DNA of 64,000 nucleotides from the NCBI GenBank assembly GCA_942492855.1, contig OW818647.1, positions 1,860,001 to 1,924,000 of the forward strand. The letters are read 5' to 3'. A program made the translations under genes and the position numbers. Below are positions 36,015 to 44,571 of the stretch, piece by piece (positions within the stretch are counted from its first letter, which is position 1; each line of letters opens with the position of its first letter). The notes below the pieces were generated by a model, which was not told the DNA's origin, did not search any database, and saw only the letters and a program-made list of their open reading frames with translations. This stretch comes from G963677485 sp942492855 (GTDB taxonomy: Bacteria > Armatimonadota > HRBIN16).

Positions 36015-36147
36015 GGCTATTGACCTGCCAAGCCTGCTGAAGCAGGCTGCAGGGCTTTGCCCTGTATGTGCGGCTGATATATGGTGGCTGCACGCAGACT
36101 GCTTCAGCAGTCTTGGCAGGTCAATAGCCGAGACATTTATGTCGCGG
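36015..36147. repeat. Family B inverted-repeat element upstream of the M16 pair
   Basis: Left part GGCTATTGACCTGCCAAGCC (from 36015) and right part CTTGGCAGGTCAATAGCC (36112-36129) are inverted copies, with GCCTGCTGAAGCAGGC and GACTGCTTCAGCAGTC hairpins inside. The right arm continues into GAGACATTTATGTCGCGG as in the other copies, but the left end has lost that part (AAAGCACAT instead). The remainder of 35826-36243 shows no gene. Confidence 0.75.
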
Positions 36148-36243
36148 AATCGGAGGCACACTAGCTCGTATGGTATTTATGGGTAATCGACTGGGGCTTT
36201 CAGCCCGCGGGCGGGGCCGATTCGCTGGTGCACCGCCATGATC

Positions 36244-36981
36244 CTACAGCTTCATGCGCTTAAAAATCGCCTCGGGGATGTGCTTAATAACCCACATGAT
36301 CAGTGCCCAGATGGGCTTGACATACACGATGTCCTGAACGCCCTGCGGGGCGCGGTAGATGGCCCTGGCCACTTCTTCAGCACTGGCGCAGAACGGCAGC
36401 TTGCCCATGCCCCAGGTCATGCGGGTGTCCACGAAGCCGGGTTTCATAGTGATTACCCTGACGCCGCTTTTATACAGCCGGTTGCGCAGCCCCTGCAGGT
36501 AGATCGAAAATGCCCCCTTGGCCACGCCATACGGGTAGTTGCTCTGCCGACCGCGGTCGCCCGCCACCGAACTCAGGCCGATGATGAAGCCCGTTCTCAG
36601 CGGCTGCATATGCTCTGCGGCCAGACCCGCCAGGGCCATCGGACCGATGGCGTTCACACGCATCAGCCAGTCCAGGGCCTGCGGGTCGGTCTTGGCCTCT
36701 TCCACTCTGGCCATGCTGCCGCAAAACAGCACGAGGCCATCAAGGCCGCCAAGTTGCATGATCACCTGGTCAAGGAACTCGCGGTGGTGCTGTAGTTGGG
36801 TGACATCGAAATTGGCCGTATACACCTCGCCGTCATTGCCCACGCGCACATCCGCGGCCACGCGTTCTTGTTCTTCCGCCTCCACACCGGCCAGCACTAT
36901 GTGCGCGCCTTCCGCCGCATACATCCGTGCCAGTTCCAAAGCCATGCGTGAGGTGGCGCCGACGATCAGTATCTTCTTCAT
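36244..36981 (-). CDS. SDR-family oxidoreductase, DprE2-like
   Basis: 245 residues, a short-chain dehydrogenase: cofactor-binding GATSRMALELARMYAAEGAH, and the catalytic YxxxK in SNYPYGVAKGAF with the preceding Ser in LSSVAGDRG. Its closest recognisable relatives are DprE2-type reductases (decaprenylphospho-beta-ribose 2-keto reductase step), a reading supported by the DprE1-like gene overlapping it by four bases. A C-terminal hydrophobic stretch (IWALIMWVIKHIPEAIF) suggests membrane association, as expected for a polyprenyl-linked substrate. Together the pair would epimerise a polyprenyl-phosphate pentose at C2 for cell-envelope sugar supply. Substrate identity is inferred. Confidence 0.8.
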   Translation of the reverse strand: MKKILIVGATSRMALELARMYAAEGAHIVLAGVEAEEQERVAADVRVGNDGEVYTANFDVTQLQHHREFLDQVIMQLGGLDGLVLFCGSMARVEEAKTDPQALDWLMRVNAIGPMALAGLAAEHMQPLRTGFIIGLSSVAGDRGRQSNYPYGVAKGAFSIYLQGLRNRLYKSGVRVITMKPGFVDTRMTWGMGKLPFCASAEEVARAIYRAPQGVQDIVYVKPIWALIMWVIKHIPEAIFKRMKL

Positions 36982-38363
36982 GCCGACACCTCTGCCGATA
37001 GCTCCAGCCGGCGGCTCATGTTGCTCTGCATCAGCATGCCGGGGTCGATACTCATTTTCATTGTTTTAAACAAGTGCATTTGCGGGTACATCGCGGCGAT
37101 GGTGCTGACCGACGCCCGGGCATCCTTCGCCAGATAGAGCCGCCCACCGGCTTGAAGCACCAGCTCATCGAGTGAATCGAGCAGGGGGAGCAGCCCATTC
37201 CGCACTGGGAAGTCCATCGCGAGGGTATATCCCTCCATCGGGAAGGAGAGCAGCCCGCCGCTGCCCTTACCCATGCGCTTCAGAATGCACAGGAACGGCA
37301 ACTGATGGCTGTGCTGCACTTTTTCTAAAATCTGCTGCAGCCATTTGGCACCGCCATCAAAGGGCACGATGCACTGCCACTGCGTAAATCCGGCCTTGCC
37401 GTACAGCCGGTTCCAGTCCACCACCGCGTCCAGCGGGTGGAAGAAACGCTGCGCGCTGACGATGTGGCTCTCATTGGTGGGGTTGAGGGAGTAATAGGCC
37501 TGGTTGAATGCCAGCAGAGAGAGGCGGTTGAGGATAAACCCCGGTGCATCCATCGGAACCGTCACCGACTTCGGCTTAGGCAACGAATGCGGATGCTCCT
37601 GCTCCGCGCGTGGCAGGTCCGTGCTCACCGAATGGTCGCCAAACAGCAGAACCCCGCGCCCAAAATGGCGTCCCGTGCTTAGGCAGTCCATCCACGCTAC
37701 GGAATAAGGGTATCGGCTGTCGCGCTCCTGGAAGGTGAACAGCGTCTCGTCTAGGTCGCGGGTGCGCACGCGGCTTTCCGTGATCCGACTCGTCTGCACC
37801 GCCCGAAGCTGAAACTCAGCGTCGACAATCACGCCGGTCAGGCCCATACCGCCGATGGTGGCCCAGAACAGGTCTGAGTTCTGCTCTCGGCTGCAGGATA
37901 CCATCTCGCCGGAAGGCAGCATCAATGTGAGCTGATACAGGTGGTCGCCGAAGGAGCCGTCTACATGGTGGTTTTTGCCGTGTACATCCGCCGCGATGGC
38001 CCCGCCCACGGTGCAGAACTGCGTGCCAGGGGTGACCATGGGGAACCAGCCAAGGGGCATCAGGCGTCGGATGATCAGCAGCAGGCTGAGGCCCGCCTCG
38101 CAGCGGAGCCGACCCGTAGAGGCGTTGCACTCGATGATGCGGTCGAGGTGGGTCATCAATGCTGCGCCGAAGCCGCCGTTCAGTGCCGCGTCGCCATAGC
38201 TGCGGCCCAATCCGCGGGGTATCACCGACCAGCCGCGCTGCTTGCAGTCGGCGGGTATATCGCCCAGCTCGCGCAGACTGTCAGGTCTATATAATCCGCA
38301 GGGAGCCTTTGGGTAACGTCCCCAGCCGGAACAGGTAGTTGTGTTGATTGCCGATGTGCTCAT
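36978..38363 (-). CDS. FAD-linked oxidase, DprE1-like
   Basis: 461 residues. FAD-binding PCMH fold: VIPRGLGRSYGDAALNGG, VTPGTQFCTVGGAIAADVHG, KNHHVDGSFGDHLYQLTLML. These match DprE1, the flavoenzyme that oxidises decaprenylphospho-ribose before DprE2 reduces it. The late segment YLAKDARAS retains the Lys equivalent to the DprE1 active-site lysine. The residue aligning with the benzothiazinone-target cysteine is Ala382 (GYTLAMDFP). No ribosome-binding site precedes ATG 38363, but a TATAAT box lies eight bases upstream, so the message may be leaderless. It overlaps the DprE2-like gene (ATGA). Confidence 0.82.
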   Translation of the reverse strand: MSTSAINTTTCSGWGRYPKAPCGLYRPDSLRELGDIPADCKQRGWSVIPRGLGRSYGDAALNGGFGAALMTHLDRIIECNASTGRLRCEAGLSLLLIIRRLMPLGWFPMVTPGTQFCTVGGAIAADVHGKNHHVDGSFGDHLYQLTLMLPSGEMVSCSREQNSDLFWATIGGMGLTGVIVDAEFQLRAVQTSRITESRVRTRDLDETLFTFQERDSRYPYSVAWMDCLSTGRHFGRGVLLFGDHSVSTDLPRAEQEHPHSLPKPKSVTVPMDAPGFILNRLSLLAFNQAYYSLNPTNESHIVSAQRFFHPLDAVVDWNRLYGKAGFTQWQCIVPFDGGAKWLQQILEKVQHSHQLPFLCILKRMGKGSGGLLSFPMEGYTLAMDFPVRNGLLPLLDSLDELVLQAGGRLYLAKDARASVSTIAAMYPQMHLFKTMKMSIDPGMLMQSNMSRRLELSAEVSA

Positions 38364-38371
38364 GTTTCAAT

Positions 38372-38377
38372 TATACA
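38372..38377 (-). promoter_or_regulatory. Candidate -10 box placing transcription start at the dprE1-like ATG
   Basis: TATAAT on the minus strand, eight bases before the ATG at 38363, with no purine-rich ribosome site in between. Transcription from it would begin at or next to the A of the start codon. No clear -35 box is visible, so the call rests on the -10 alone. Confidence 0.35.
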
Positions 38378-38440
38378 AGGTATTGGCGGACGAGGGCTCT
38401 CATGCGAAGCTCCTGGACCGTGTATAAATAGTTAACCACG

Positions 38441-38910
38441 AATGGACAGGAATGAATCGATCCACAAATTACGCAGATTATACAGATTAGGTCTTGGTCT
38501 CACGCGAAGACGCGAAGACGCGAAGGGATAGTCAACCACGAATGTTCATATGCATACGACGGAAATGACCGACTCTGTTTCTCATTAACTACCGGCGACG
38601 GGATGCCCTCCGTCCGCTTCAGCGGGCCGGTATTGATCAGCGATGGGTGATAAGGCCCACTTTAGCGGGTTGCCGGAACCCGTCGCAGATGGCTTCGGCG
38701 GTTTGGTTCTTTCAATCCATCCACAGATTACACAGATTACGCAGATTAGGTCATGTCAGCGCTGGTCCGTCGGTTGTAGACGGGATATCTTAGGGATGGC
38801 CCTCGTGGCCATCCGAAACCTTATTTGATGTATCGCCGCGGTTTCACGGACAGCGCGGTCGGGCGTACTAGGGGCGATTCGCAAATCGCCCTTCCTGCGG
38901 GACTGCCACA
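38441..38910. repeat. Short repeat cluster, 38364-38914, no gene
   Basis: Contains TTAACCACGAATGGACAGG (38433) and AACCACGAATG (38533); ACAGATTAC/GCAGATTA direct repeats (38470-38490 and 38711-38745); GCGAAGACGCGAAGACGCGAAGG (38504-38526); a degenerate family A copy (38591-38690, ends ACCCGTCGC); and a GGGCGATTCGCAAATCGCCC palindrome (38872-38891). Nothing here looks coding. Confidence 0.65.
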
Positions 38911-38914
38911 GTCC

Positions 38915-38943
38915 TTGACAAACGATCCTGGGGTGCGTAAGAT
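38915..38943 (+). promoter_or_regulatory. Sigma-70-type promoter of the first twin membrane gene
   Basis: TTGACA (38915-38920), 17-bp spacer, TAAGAT (38938-38943). The start codon follows at 38986. The core TTGACAAACGATC is repeated exactly in the promoter of the second twin at 41180. Confidence 0.75.
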
Positions 38944-38985
38944 TCAGGTAGTGATTAACCGATTTTGTTATGAAGGGGCTAACTA

Positions 38986-41058
38986 ATGAAGAAATCCGTC
39001 CGGTTTGGTGTCATTTCGGTGCTGCTCGCACTCGTGATCGGATGGCTGTGGTCTGTGCGGCTGATCGGATACCTCTATGCGCAGGAATCCAATAACTACG
39101 AATATGAAGACACGCCGACCGCCCAGGCGAAGGTGTTACCTTTAAACCCCTGGCCGAACCTCATCACCGATGAGGATAGCCCAGAATACGACATACAACC
39201 GATCATTGACAAAATGCCGCGGTTGGGTGACCTGGCCAAGAAGAGCAGTCTGAGCAGCACCGAAAAGGCGCAGATGGCGTTCCTTGCATCGCGTATGTTT
39301 AGCACAAGCTGGTCAGAAAAACAGAAGTCGCGATTCGATAGTCGCATCAATATCTGTAAGGCTGGACAGCGGCTGGACCCAGGCAACGGCCTCTACCCGA
39401 TGCTTGAAGCGATGGTGCGGTTTGAGATGGCCCTTGATAATGATGCACCAAAGACCGGCAGGGGGCAGATGCCCACCATCCCCGGACGTCCCGGGCCGAT
39501 GCCCCCGCTGCCGACAACGCCAAGACCCGACCGCAAACCTGGCCAGTCTGAGCCCCAAATACCACCGATGACCATGCCACCTGGCGGCACACCAAACCCA
39601 TCTGCATCGGCAACGATGGCACCTCCCCCGATGCTGATGCCGTCGGCCAAGCCAAAACCTCAGGACAAGCGACCTGAGCCAAGCTACACCGTGGTGGACC
39701 GCATTCAGTTTCTTCAGGCGATCCAGGCCTATGTGCGATCATCGAAGCTGCCAATCCAACGGCATACACTGGATGTCATGCCTCTGAAGGTCAACCGTCC
39801 TGTGCTAGTAGAGCATTACTTAACCAACCAAAATATGATGATGGCTGACATGGATGTTTCATACGGTATGAAACTGCGCGAATTGACCCGCCAACTTGCA
39901 TCTGTAGGTCCTAAATTGGCACAAATGGGTTATAAAGCGGAAGCCCAGCAACTGATGACCTCACTATTACCCTTCGCATCACAGTTAATTCGCACTCATG
40001 ACGGGCGTGTGATGGACGCCCTGTTTGCGAAATTAGTGTTGAAGTATAACCAGACGACGGCGATGTCTATTGCCTCCACACTGGGACAAACTGTCCAGAA
40101 GCGAAAGTATGAACAAACTAAGCACAAAATTGATGTGTTCAATCCTCAGATGAAGGTGGTGCTTAACCGTCCGATATCAAATGGGGGATGGTTGATCAAG
40201 AATGTTTCTGATGCGGTGGGCTCCAGTGCGCCACTCCCTGCGTCGAAACTGGCTGCCGCTCGGATGGCGGAATTCACCATTTTGGATGAAGCCGTCGTCT
40301 TGATGCTATTGATCGCCTGGCTGATGTTGTTGGTGGCGGGAATGGTGCGGAGTGGCGTTTGGCTGCTCATCTGCCGTAAGACGGACACATCGGTACCGGA
40401 GCTCGATTGGCAACCGGAGCTACGGCAGATGCTCATCTGGTGGCTGCTGGTGCCACTGGCGGTTTATACGCTGCTCACGCAGGCGGCCTGGATGCCATGG
40501 CGCAGTGGCAACATCGGGTTGGCCACGGGTATCGAAAAGACAACATTGATGGCCTTAAGCTTGATAGTGCCATGGGTGATCTGGCGATACCGCTTCAAAA
40601 AGATGTGTACCAAACACGCCATCCCCATGCCCAGTAAGGGTGTGGAGGTGCTTTGGAACTGGCTGCCGGTCATCGGCCTCGTGCCTCTGCTGGTGATGGT
40701 CATCATCTGGAGGAACATGCTTGAGGAGACACCGGATATGCCCATCGGCAGCACTCCAATAGTGCTGGCGTTGGTGTTCCTCGCGCTCTGGCTGGCCAGT
40801 GTCATCTCGGTTTTTGCGCTGAAGCAGAAGTTCCGTGCGTACTACGCCGCGGCCGGACGATATATACAGCCGCTGTTGGTGTGGAGCATCTTGGTGGTCT
40901 CCTTGACCCTCCTGCCTGTGCTCTTAGCCCGTGAGGTGGTGTGGCTTCAGCGCGACAACCTGGGCATCGGCTCCAGCAAGAAGCTGCAGCTCAGCCTGCC
41001 CGTCGAGGCGCAATCCGCCCGATGGCTGGAGGGTAAGCTTCTGGAAGCGATCCGGTAG
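38986..41058 (+). CDS. Large polytopic membrane protein, twin 1, unknown function
   Basis: 690 residues. One N-terminal helix (about 5-25, RFGVISVLLALVIGWLWSVR), then a ~400-residue soluble region including a TPR-like helical part (STEKAQMAFLASRMFSTSWS, LDPGNGLYPMLEAMVRFEMA) and a Pro-rich insert (~160-230). Then six C-terminal helices (VVLMLLIAWLMLLVAGMV, MLIWWLLVPLAVYTLLTQAA, and others to VWSILVVSLTLLPVLLARE) and a conserved tail (EAQSARWLEGKLLEAIR). I do not recognise the family. The Pro-rich insert is the main difference from twin 2. AAGGGG upstream supports the start. It has its own promoter. Function unknown. Confidence 0.7.
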   Translation: MKKSVRFGVISVLLALVIGWLWSVRLIGYLYAQESNNYEYEDTPTAQAKVLPLNPWPNLITDEDSPEYDIQPIIDKMPRLGDLAKKSSLSSTEKAQMAFLASRMFSTSWSEKQKSRFDSRINICKAGQRLDPGNGLYPMLEAMVRFEMALDNDAPKTGRGQMPTIPGRPGPMPPLPTTPRPDRKPGQSEPQIPPMTMPPGGTPNPSASATMAPPPMLMPSAKPKPQDKRPEPSYTVVDRIQFLQAIQAYVRSSKLPIQRHTLDVMPLKVNRPVLVEHYLTNQNMMMADMDVSYGMKLRELTRQLASVGPKLAQMGYKAEAQQLMTSLLPFASQLIRTHDGRVMDALFAKLVLKYNQTTAMSIASTLGQTVQKRKYEQTKHKIDVFNPQMKVVLNRPISNGGWLIKNVSDAVGSSAPLPASKLAAARMAEFTILDEAVVLMLLIAWLMLLVAGMVRSGVWLLICRKTDTSVPELDWQPELRQMLIWWLLVPLAVYTLLTQAAWMPWRSGNIGLATGIEKTTLMALSLIVPWVIWRYRFKKMCTKHAIPMPSKGVEVLWNWLPVIGLVPLLVMVIIWRNMLEETPDMPIGSTPIVLALVFLALWLASVISVFALKQKFRAYYAAAGRYIQPLLVWSILVVSLTLLPVLLAREVVWLQRDNLGIGSSKKLQLSLPVEAQSARWLEGKLLEAIR

Positions 41059-41179
41059 GGGTGGCCGGCGGTCGCCCTATACGTAGACTCCGCGCCGGTT
41101 TTCCCTAACCGGGGCGGTGTTGATCCGTTTCCCAGGGCAAGGTGACCTCGCCCCCACGAACGGCGGTGTGTTCTGGCGC

Positions 41180-41208
41180 TTGACAAACGATCTTGTGGTG
41201 CGTATTAT
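41180..41208 (+). promoter_or_regulatory. Sigma-70-type promoter of the second twin membrane gene
   Basis: TTGACA (41180-41185), 17-bp spacer, TATTAT (41203-41208), a stronger -10 than its sister. The spacer differs from the 38915 promoter at only two positions, so the promoter was duplicated with the gene. Upstream, 41060-41130 carries GGCGACC and GCGCCGG/CCGGGGC hairpins of the dispersed families. Confidence 0.75.
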
Positions 41209-41250
41209 ACAAACCATGGTAAACCGATTGCCTATTGAGGTGGATGTCCG

Positions 41251-43131
41251 ATGAAGCGACGAAACTGGTTTGGTGTCATCTCTGTGCTGCTCGCGATTGT
41301 GATTGGCTGGCTGTGGTCCGTGCGGTGGATCAACAACGCCTCCTGGCTGGGTCAACCGGTACCTGAGATTCCGGCGCTCGGTATGAAGCCGCTGAATCCG
41401 TGGCCTCAAATTCAAAAACCTGATCTTGAGCAGGTAATATATGGTAAAGGAATCAAGACTGGTGGGTTAAGCCTGACAGAGCTGAGCAAGAAGCACAAGC
41501 TCTCAGCCACTGAGAAGGCGCAGATGGCCTATCAGGCCAGCCACTATCAAGATACGTCACCAGGTCAAAAGCGCATGACAACTCAGCAGCAACTGGATAT
41601 TTGCGCTGCGGGTGAACGCCTCGACCCTGGTAACGGCCTCTACCCCTTAATGGAAGCGATGATCCGACTGGATGAGGGGTTTAAGTGGATACCCCCTGAA
41701 GGTCCGCGTGCAGCTCCCGCCGAGATGCCGTTAAGCATGAACATGCCTACCGCCGATGCACCGAGGACTAAAACCCGCAGAAAGTCGCTTGTGGAACGGT
41801 ATCCGATGACCGACCGCAAGCAGGCGATACTGGGAATCCAAGCGTATAGCAGGGCCTCAAAGCTGCCGATACGACGCCACGACCAGGATATCTATCTCAC
41901 CCATATTGACCGTAGTCCAAAACTGCTCGAAACCTATCTGAATAACAGCTTAACCGCTCGGTCATTTGATGATATGCCCTACGGCGCAAAACTTCGTAAC
42001 ATGGCTAGTCAGCTTGGTGCGGCGGGACCTCAGCTTATCAAGCTAGGATATCGGGCAGAAGCACAACAGTTGTTGGATGCGCAGCTTCCTTACAGTAAGC
42101 AACTAATCAAGGCACATGGCGGCAACCTCATCCGTGCTACCGTTGCGCAGGCCGTGCTCCATATAAACGTGAAGTCTTCCTCCGAGTTGGCAGGACTGCT
42201 GAAGATGCCAGACAAGCAGCAAAAGTTCGATTCTCTTTCAGATCGAATCCACAAGGTAGATAATAAGAGCCTGTTTGGGCATGAATTGAAGAATGTTGGG
42301 TGGTATCTAGGTATATTCACCTCCGTATGGATCGCCACAGAGCCGATCACTACGGCTCAGCGTGTAGCACCACGCATGTTGGAGTATACCATCGCCGATG
42401 AGGCCAGTCTGGCGGTCTTGCTGATATCATGGCTGGTATTGCTGCTGTTTGGCATTCTACGCACCGGTGCGTGGTATCTATCCTGCAGTAAGAGTGGCGA
42501 TGAACTGCCGGTCTGGAGCTGGCAGCCGGAGCTGCGCCAGTTGCTCATCTGGTGGTTGCTGGTACCGCTGGCGTTGTATACACTTCTCACGCAAGCGGCC
42601 TGGATGCCCTGGCGCAACGGCAACATAGGCTACGGAACTGCTGTCGAAAAGCCGGTTGTGCTTATTCTGACCTTGTTAGTTCCATGGTGTCTCTGGCGTT
42701 TCCGCTTCAAAAAGATGTGCCAGAAGCAAGCCGTCGCGACACCAGGACGAGGTTTTGAGATTCTGTGCAACTGGCTGCCTGTCGCTGGCGTCGCAGCAGC
42801 AATCTTGCTGGCGCACGTGGTGCCATCACTGTGGTTGGCCTTTTCGGTCATCGCGATTGTCACGTTGGCGGTATTCATCACTGCGTACAAGTTCAAACTT
42901 CGCTACCGCCTCTACTATGCCGCGGCCGCGCGATACATGCAGCCGTTTTTCGTGTGGAGCATCCTGGCGGTGTCCCTGACCCTGATGCCAGCTCTGCTGG
43001 CGCGTGAGGTGGTGTGGCTTCAGCGTGACAACCTGGGCATCGGTGCTTACAAAAGCGACCAGATCAATCCACCGCTGGAGGCGCAATCGGCCCGATGGCT
43101 GGAAGGCAAGCTGCTGGAGGCGATTAGGTAG
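41251..43131 (+). CDS. Large polytopic membrane protein, twin 2, unknown function
   Basis: 626 residues, paralogue of the preceding gene along its whole length: same N-terminal helix (WFGVISVLLAIVIGWLWSVR), same helical region (LSATEKAQMAYQASHYQ, LDPGNGLYPLMEAMIRLDEG), same C-terminal helices (LIWWLLVPLALYTLLTQAAW) and same tail (EAQSARWLEGKLLEAIR). It lacks the ~65-residue Pro-rich insert of twin 1. GAGGTGG upstream supports the start. The C-terminal halves are the most similar, so the membrane part is probably the functional core. No family recognised. Confidence 0.7.
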   Translation: MKRRNWFGVISVLLAIVIGWLWSVRWINNASWLGQPVPEIPALGMKPLNPWPQIQKPDLEQVIYGKGIKTGGLSLTELSKKHKLSATEKAQMAYQASHYQDTSPGQKRMTTQQQLDICAAGERLDPGNGLYPLMEAMIRLDEGFKWIPPEGPRAAPAEMPLSMNMPTADAPRTKTRRKSLVERYPMTDRKQAILGIQAYSRASKLPIRRHDQDIYLTHIDRSPKLLETYLNNSLTARSFDDMPYGAKLRNMASQLGAAGPQLIKLGYRAEAQQLLDAQLPYSKQLIKAHGGNLIRATVAQAVLHINVKSSSELAGLLKMPDKQQKFDSLSDRIHKVDNKSLFGHELKNVGWYLGIFTSVWIATEPITTAQRVAPRMLEYTIADEASLAVLLISWLVLLLFGILRTGAWYLSCSKSGDELPVWSWQPELRQLLIWWLLVPLALYTLLTQAAWMPWRNGNIGYGTAVEKPVVLILTLLVPWCLWRFRFKKMCQKQAVATPGRGFEILCNWLPVAGVAAAILLAHVVPSLWLAFSVIAIVTLAVFITAYKFKLRYRLYYAAAARYMQPFFVWSILAVSLTLMPALLAREVVWLQRDNLGIGAYKSDQINPPLEAQSARWLEGKLLEAIR

Positions 43132-43240
43132 GGGTGGCCGGCGGTCGCCCTGGGAACGCCAATCTCCCGATTGGCATTTCCCATACGTCTACCGATTCGG
43201 AACGATTAACATGGCCCCTGGGGCGAACGCCGTTCGCCCC
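43132..43240. repeat. Hairpin cluster between convergent genes
   Basis: GGTGGCCGGCGGTCGCCC (43134-43151), an imperfect GGAACGCCAATC / GATTGGCATTTCC pair (43152-43180) and the near-perfect palindrome GGGGCGAACG/CGTTCGCCCC (43220-43229 with 43231-43240). These belong to the dispersed families and may end both flanking transcripts. Confidence 0.6.
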
Positions 43241-43266
43241 TACACCGCCCCACTCCGCCGCAGGCA

Positions 43267-43704
43267 CTAGCTGCCGGAAGGCTCCCCTTCCGGCACGGCC
43301 ATCAACTGGCGCGGTGAAGACCGGCATAGCCAGTAAAACATGGCCGCGGGGACTATCACGCATACGAACGAGAAGGCGAAGGCCTTCCAGTCCTTGGAGA
43401 TGTGCTGCAGGGTGGTCTCACCCGCAGTATACGGAATCCACGCCAGCAGCATATATAGAAGAAAACTCCAGGTGGCCAACACGGCCAGCATGACAATCGG
43501 CCAGTAATGCCGTGTGAAGCTGGCGATACCCAGCACCGAGGTGTAGATCACCAGTGCATAGACTGAAAAATCGGTGATGTTGCGAATGGTGACTCGACCG
43601 CTCGCTGTGTCTAACTGTACCAAGTTCATCCAGATCCCAAACGCCACCGACGCAACCAGCCAGAGCGGATACATAAAGGTATCAAAAGGAGTGTGCCGTC
43701 TCAT
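43267..43704 (-). CDS. Small four-helix membrane protein C, unknown function
   Basis: 145 residues with four predicted helices (WLVASVAFGIWMNLV, FSVYALVIYTSVLGIASF, IVMLAVLATWSFLLYMLLAW, FAFSFVCVIVPAAMFYWLC). It is homologous to the proteins at 46435 and 44564; shared features are a LAWIP/LAWMP turn, a following LQH segment and a final VIVPAAMFYW-like helix. It has its own promoter (43790-43818), nearly identical to that of the 46872 gene. Function unknown; sisters are each coupled to a prepilin-like gene, but this one is not followed by one. Confidence 0.65.
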   Translation of the reverse strand: MRRHTPFDTFMYPLWLVASVAFGIWMNLVQLDTASGRVTIRNITDFSVYALVIYTSVLGIASFTRHYWPIVMLAVLATWSFLLYMLLAWIPYTAGETTLQHISKDWKAFAFSFVCVIVPAAMFYWLCRSSPRQLMAVPEGEPSGS

Positions 43705-43789
43705 TTTCCATGCCCCCTGTCAGTTGGATACATACTTGAACCATCAGCCGTCATCACCATAGATGCTTTTCGATAGTGCTGATATCTGA

Positions 43790-43818
43790 ATTATGGTATG
43801 AATATCTATATATGTCAA
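43790..43818 (-). promoter_or_regulatory. Sigma-70-type promoter of membrane protein C
   Basis: On the minus strand TTGACA (43818-43813), 17-bp spacer, CATAAT (43795-43790). Around it, about 40 bp match the promoter at 46936-46964 almost base for base, showing that the upstream region was duplicated along with the gene. Confidence 0.75.
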
Positions 43819-43908
43819 GTGGTTTACAGTGGGGGGTTGATAAACTAGTATTATTACAGGGGAGATGGCTGAAAGAAACTGGCCTCACTGGGTGATGCTC
43901 CTGCAAAG

Positions 43909-44571
43909 CTACGGTTGCTCATGACCGAGATAAGTCTCCTCGATATCACTAGTAAACTCGAAGATCACAGACCAATTCATACTGTGTGGGTGGCCAACAC
44001 CCATCTTCCTTACTTGACAGTGACCATCGCTGTACAATGCAGGCATATACTCAGACATCTTGTATCTCTCTGCTGACTGACCCGACTTAATCACCCGTAT
44101 TGCATAGGCAGTCGATCCCTCGTCATGCAGTGGCGCAGGAATCCCGTGGTTTCCGTGGAATAGATCGACCATCCAAGGTGCGCCAGGATCCGTCCGATAG
44201 AATTTGGAAACCACATCATACGGTGCTTCACTCCATCCAAACACAGAGCGGGTGTAGGCATATGAGCCGATCAATGGCTGACCATATGGCTGCGAGCAAC
44301 CTTTAGTCCACTCTTTGTCGTTCGGGCAACAGGTAGGCATCTTCTTTAATACCTCGCCCGCCGCTTGATCATCTGGAGGTACGTCAGTTGCATTGTCGTC
44401 CATATAGAGCTTTAACGCCGCTCCGCACTGCCGCAGGTTGGACAGACATGTTGTTTGTTTGGCACGTTTACGACCCCATGCTAATGTCGGGTAGAGGATT
44501 GACGCCAGTATTGCAATAATCGCCATCACCACCAGGGGTTCCATCAATGTGAAGGCTTCTCGTTTACTCAT
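43909..44571 (-). CDS. Prepilin-type protein C (H-X9-DG-like family)
   Basis: 220 residues from ATG 44571, set by AGGAGG eight bases upstream; the GTG at 44580 would include that site. Type IV prepilin-like N-terminus AFTLMEPLVVMAIIAILASI with Glu5 kept, but Ala instead of Gly at -1, which may slow processing by the prepilin peptidase. Then ATCLSNLRQC-type motif (TTCLSNLRQCGAALKLYMDD), a PTCCPNDKEWTKGC cysteine motif, DLFHGNHGIPAPLH, and a C-terminal YSDGH segment. The start overlaps the membrane-protein B stop by eight bases. Likely a minor pilin or pseudopilin-like surface protein. Confidence 0.8.
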   Translation of the reverse strand: MSKREAFTLMEPLVVMAIIAILASILYPTLAWGRKRAKQTTCLSNLRQCGAALKLYMDDNATDVPPDDQAAGEVLKKMPTCCPNDKEWTKGCSQPYGQPLIGSYAYTRSVFGWSEAPYDVVSKFYRTDPGAPWMVDLFHGNHGIPAPLHDEGSTAYAIRVIKSGQSAERYKMSEYMPALYSDGHCQVRKMGVGHPHSMNWSVIFEFTSDIEETYLGHEQP

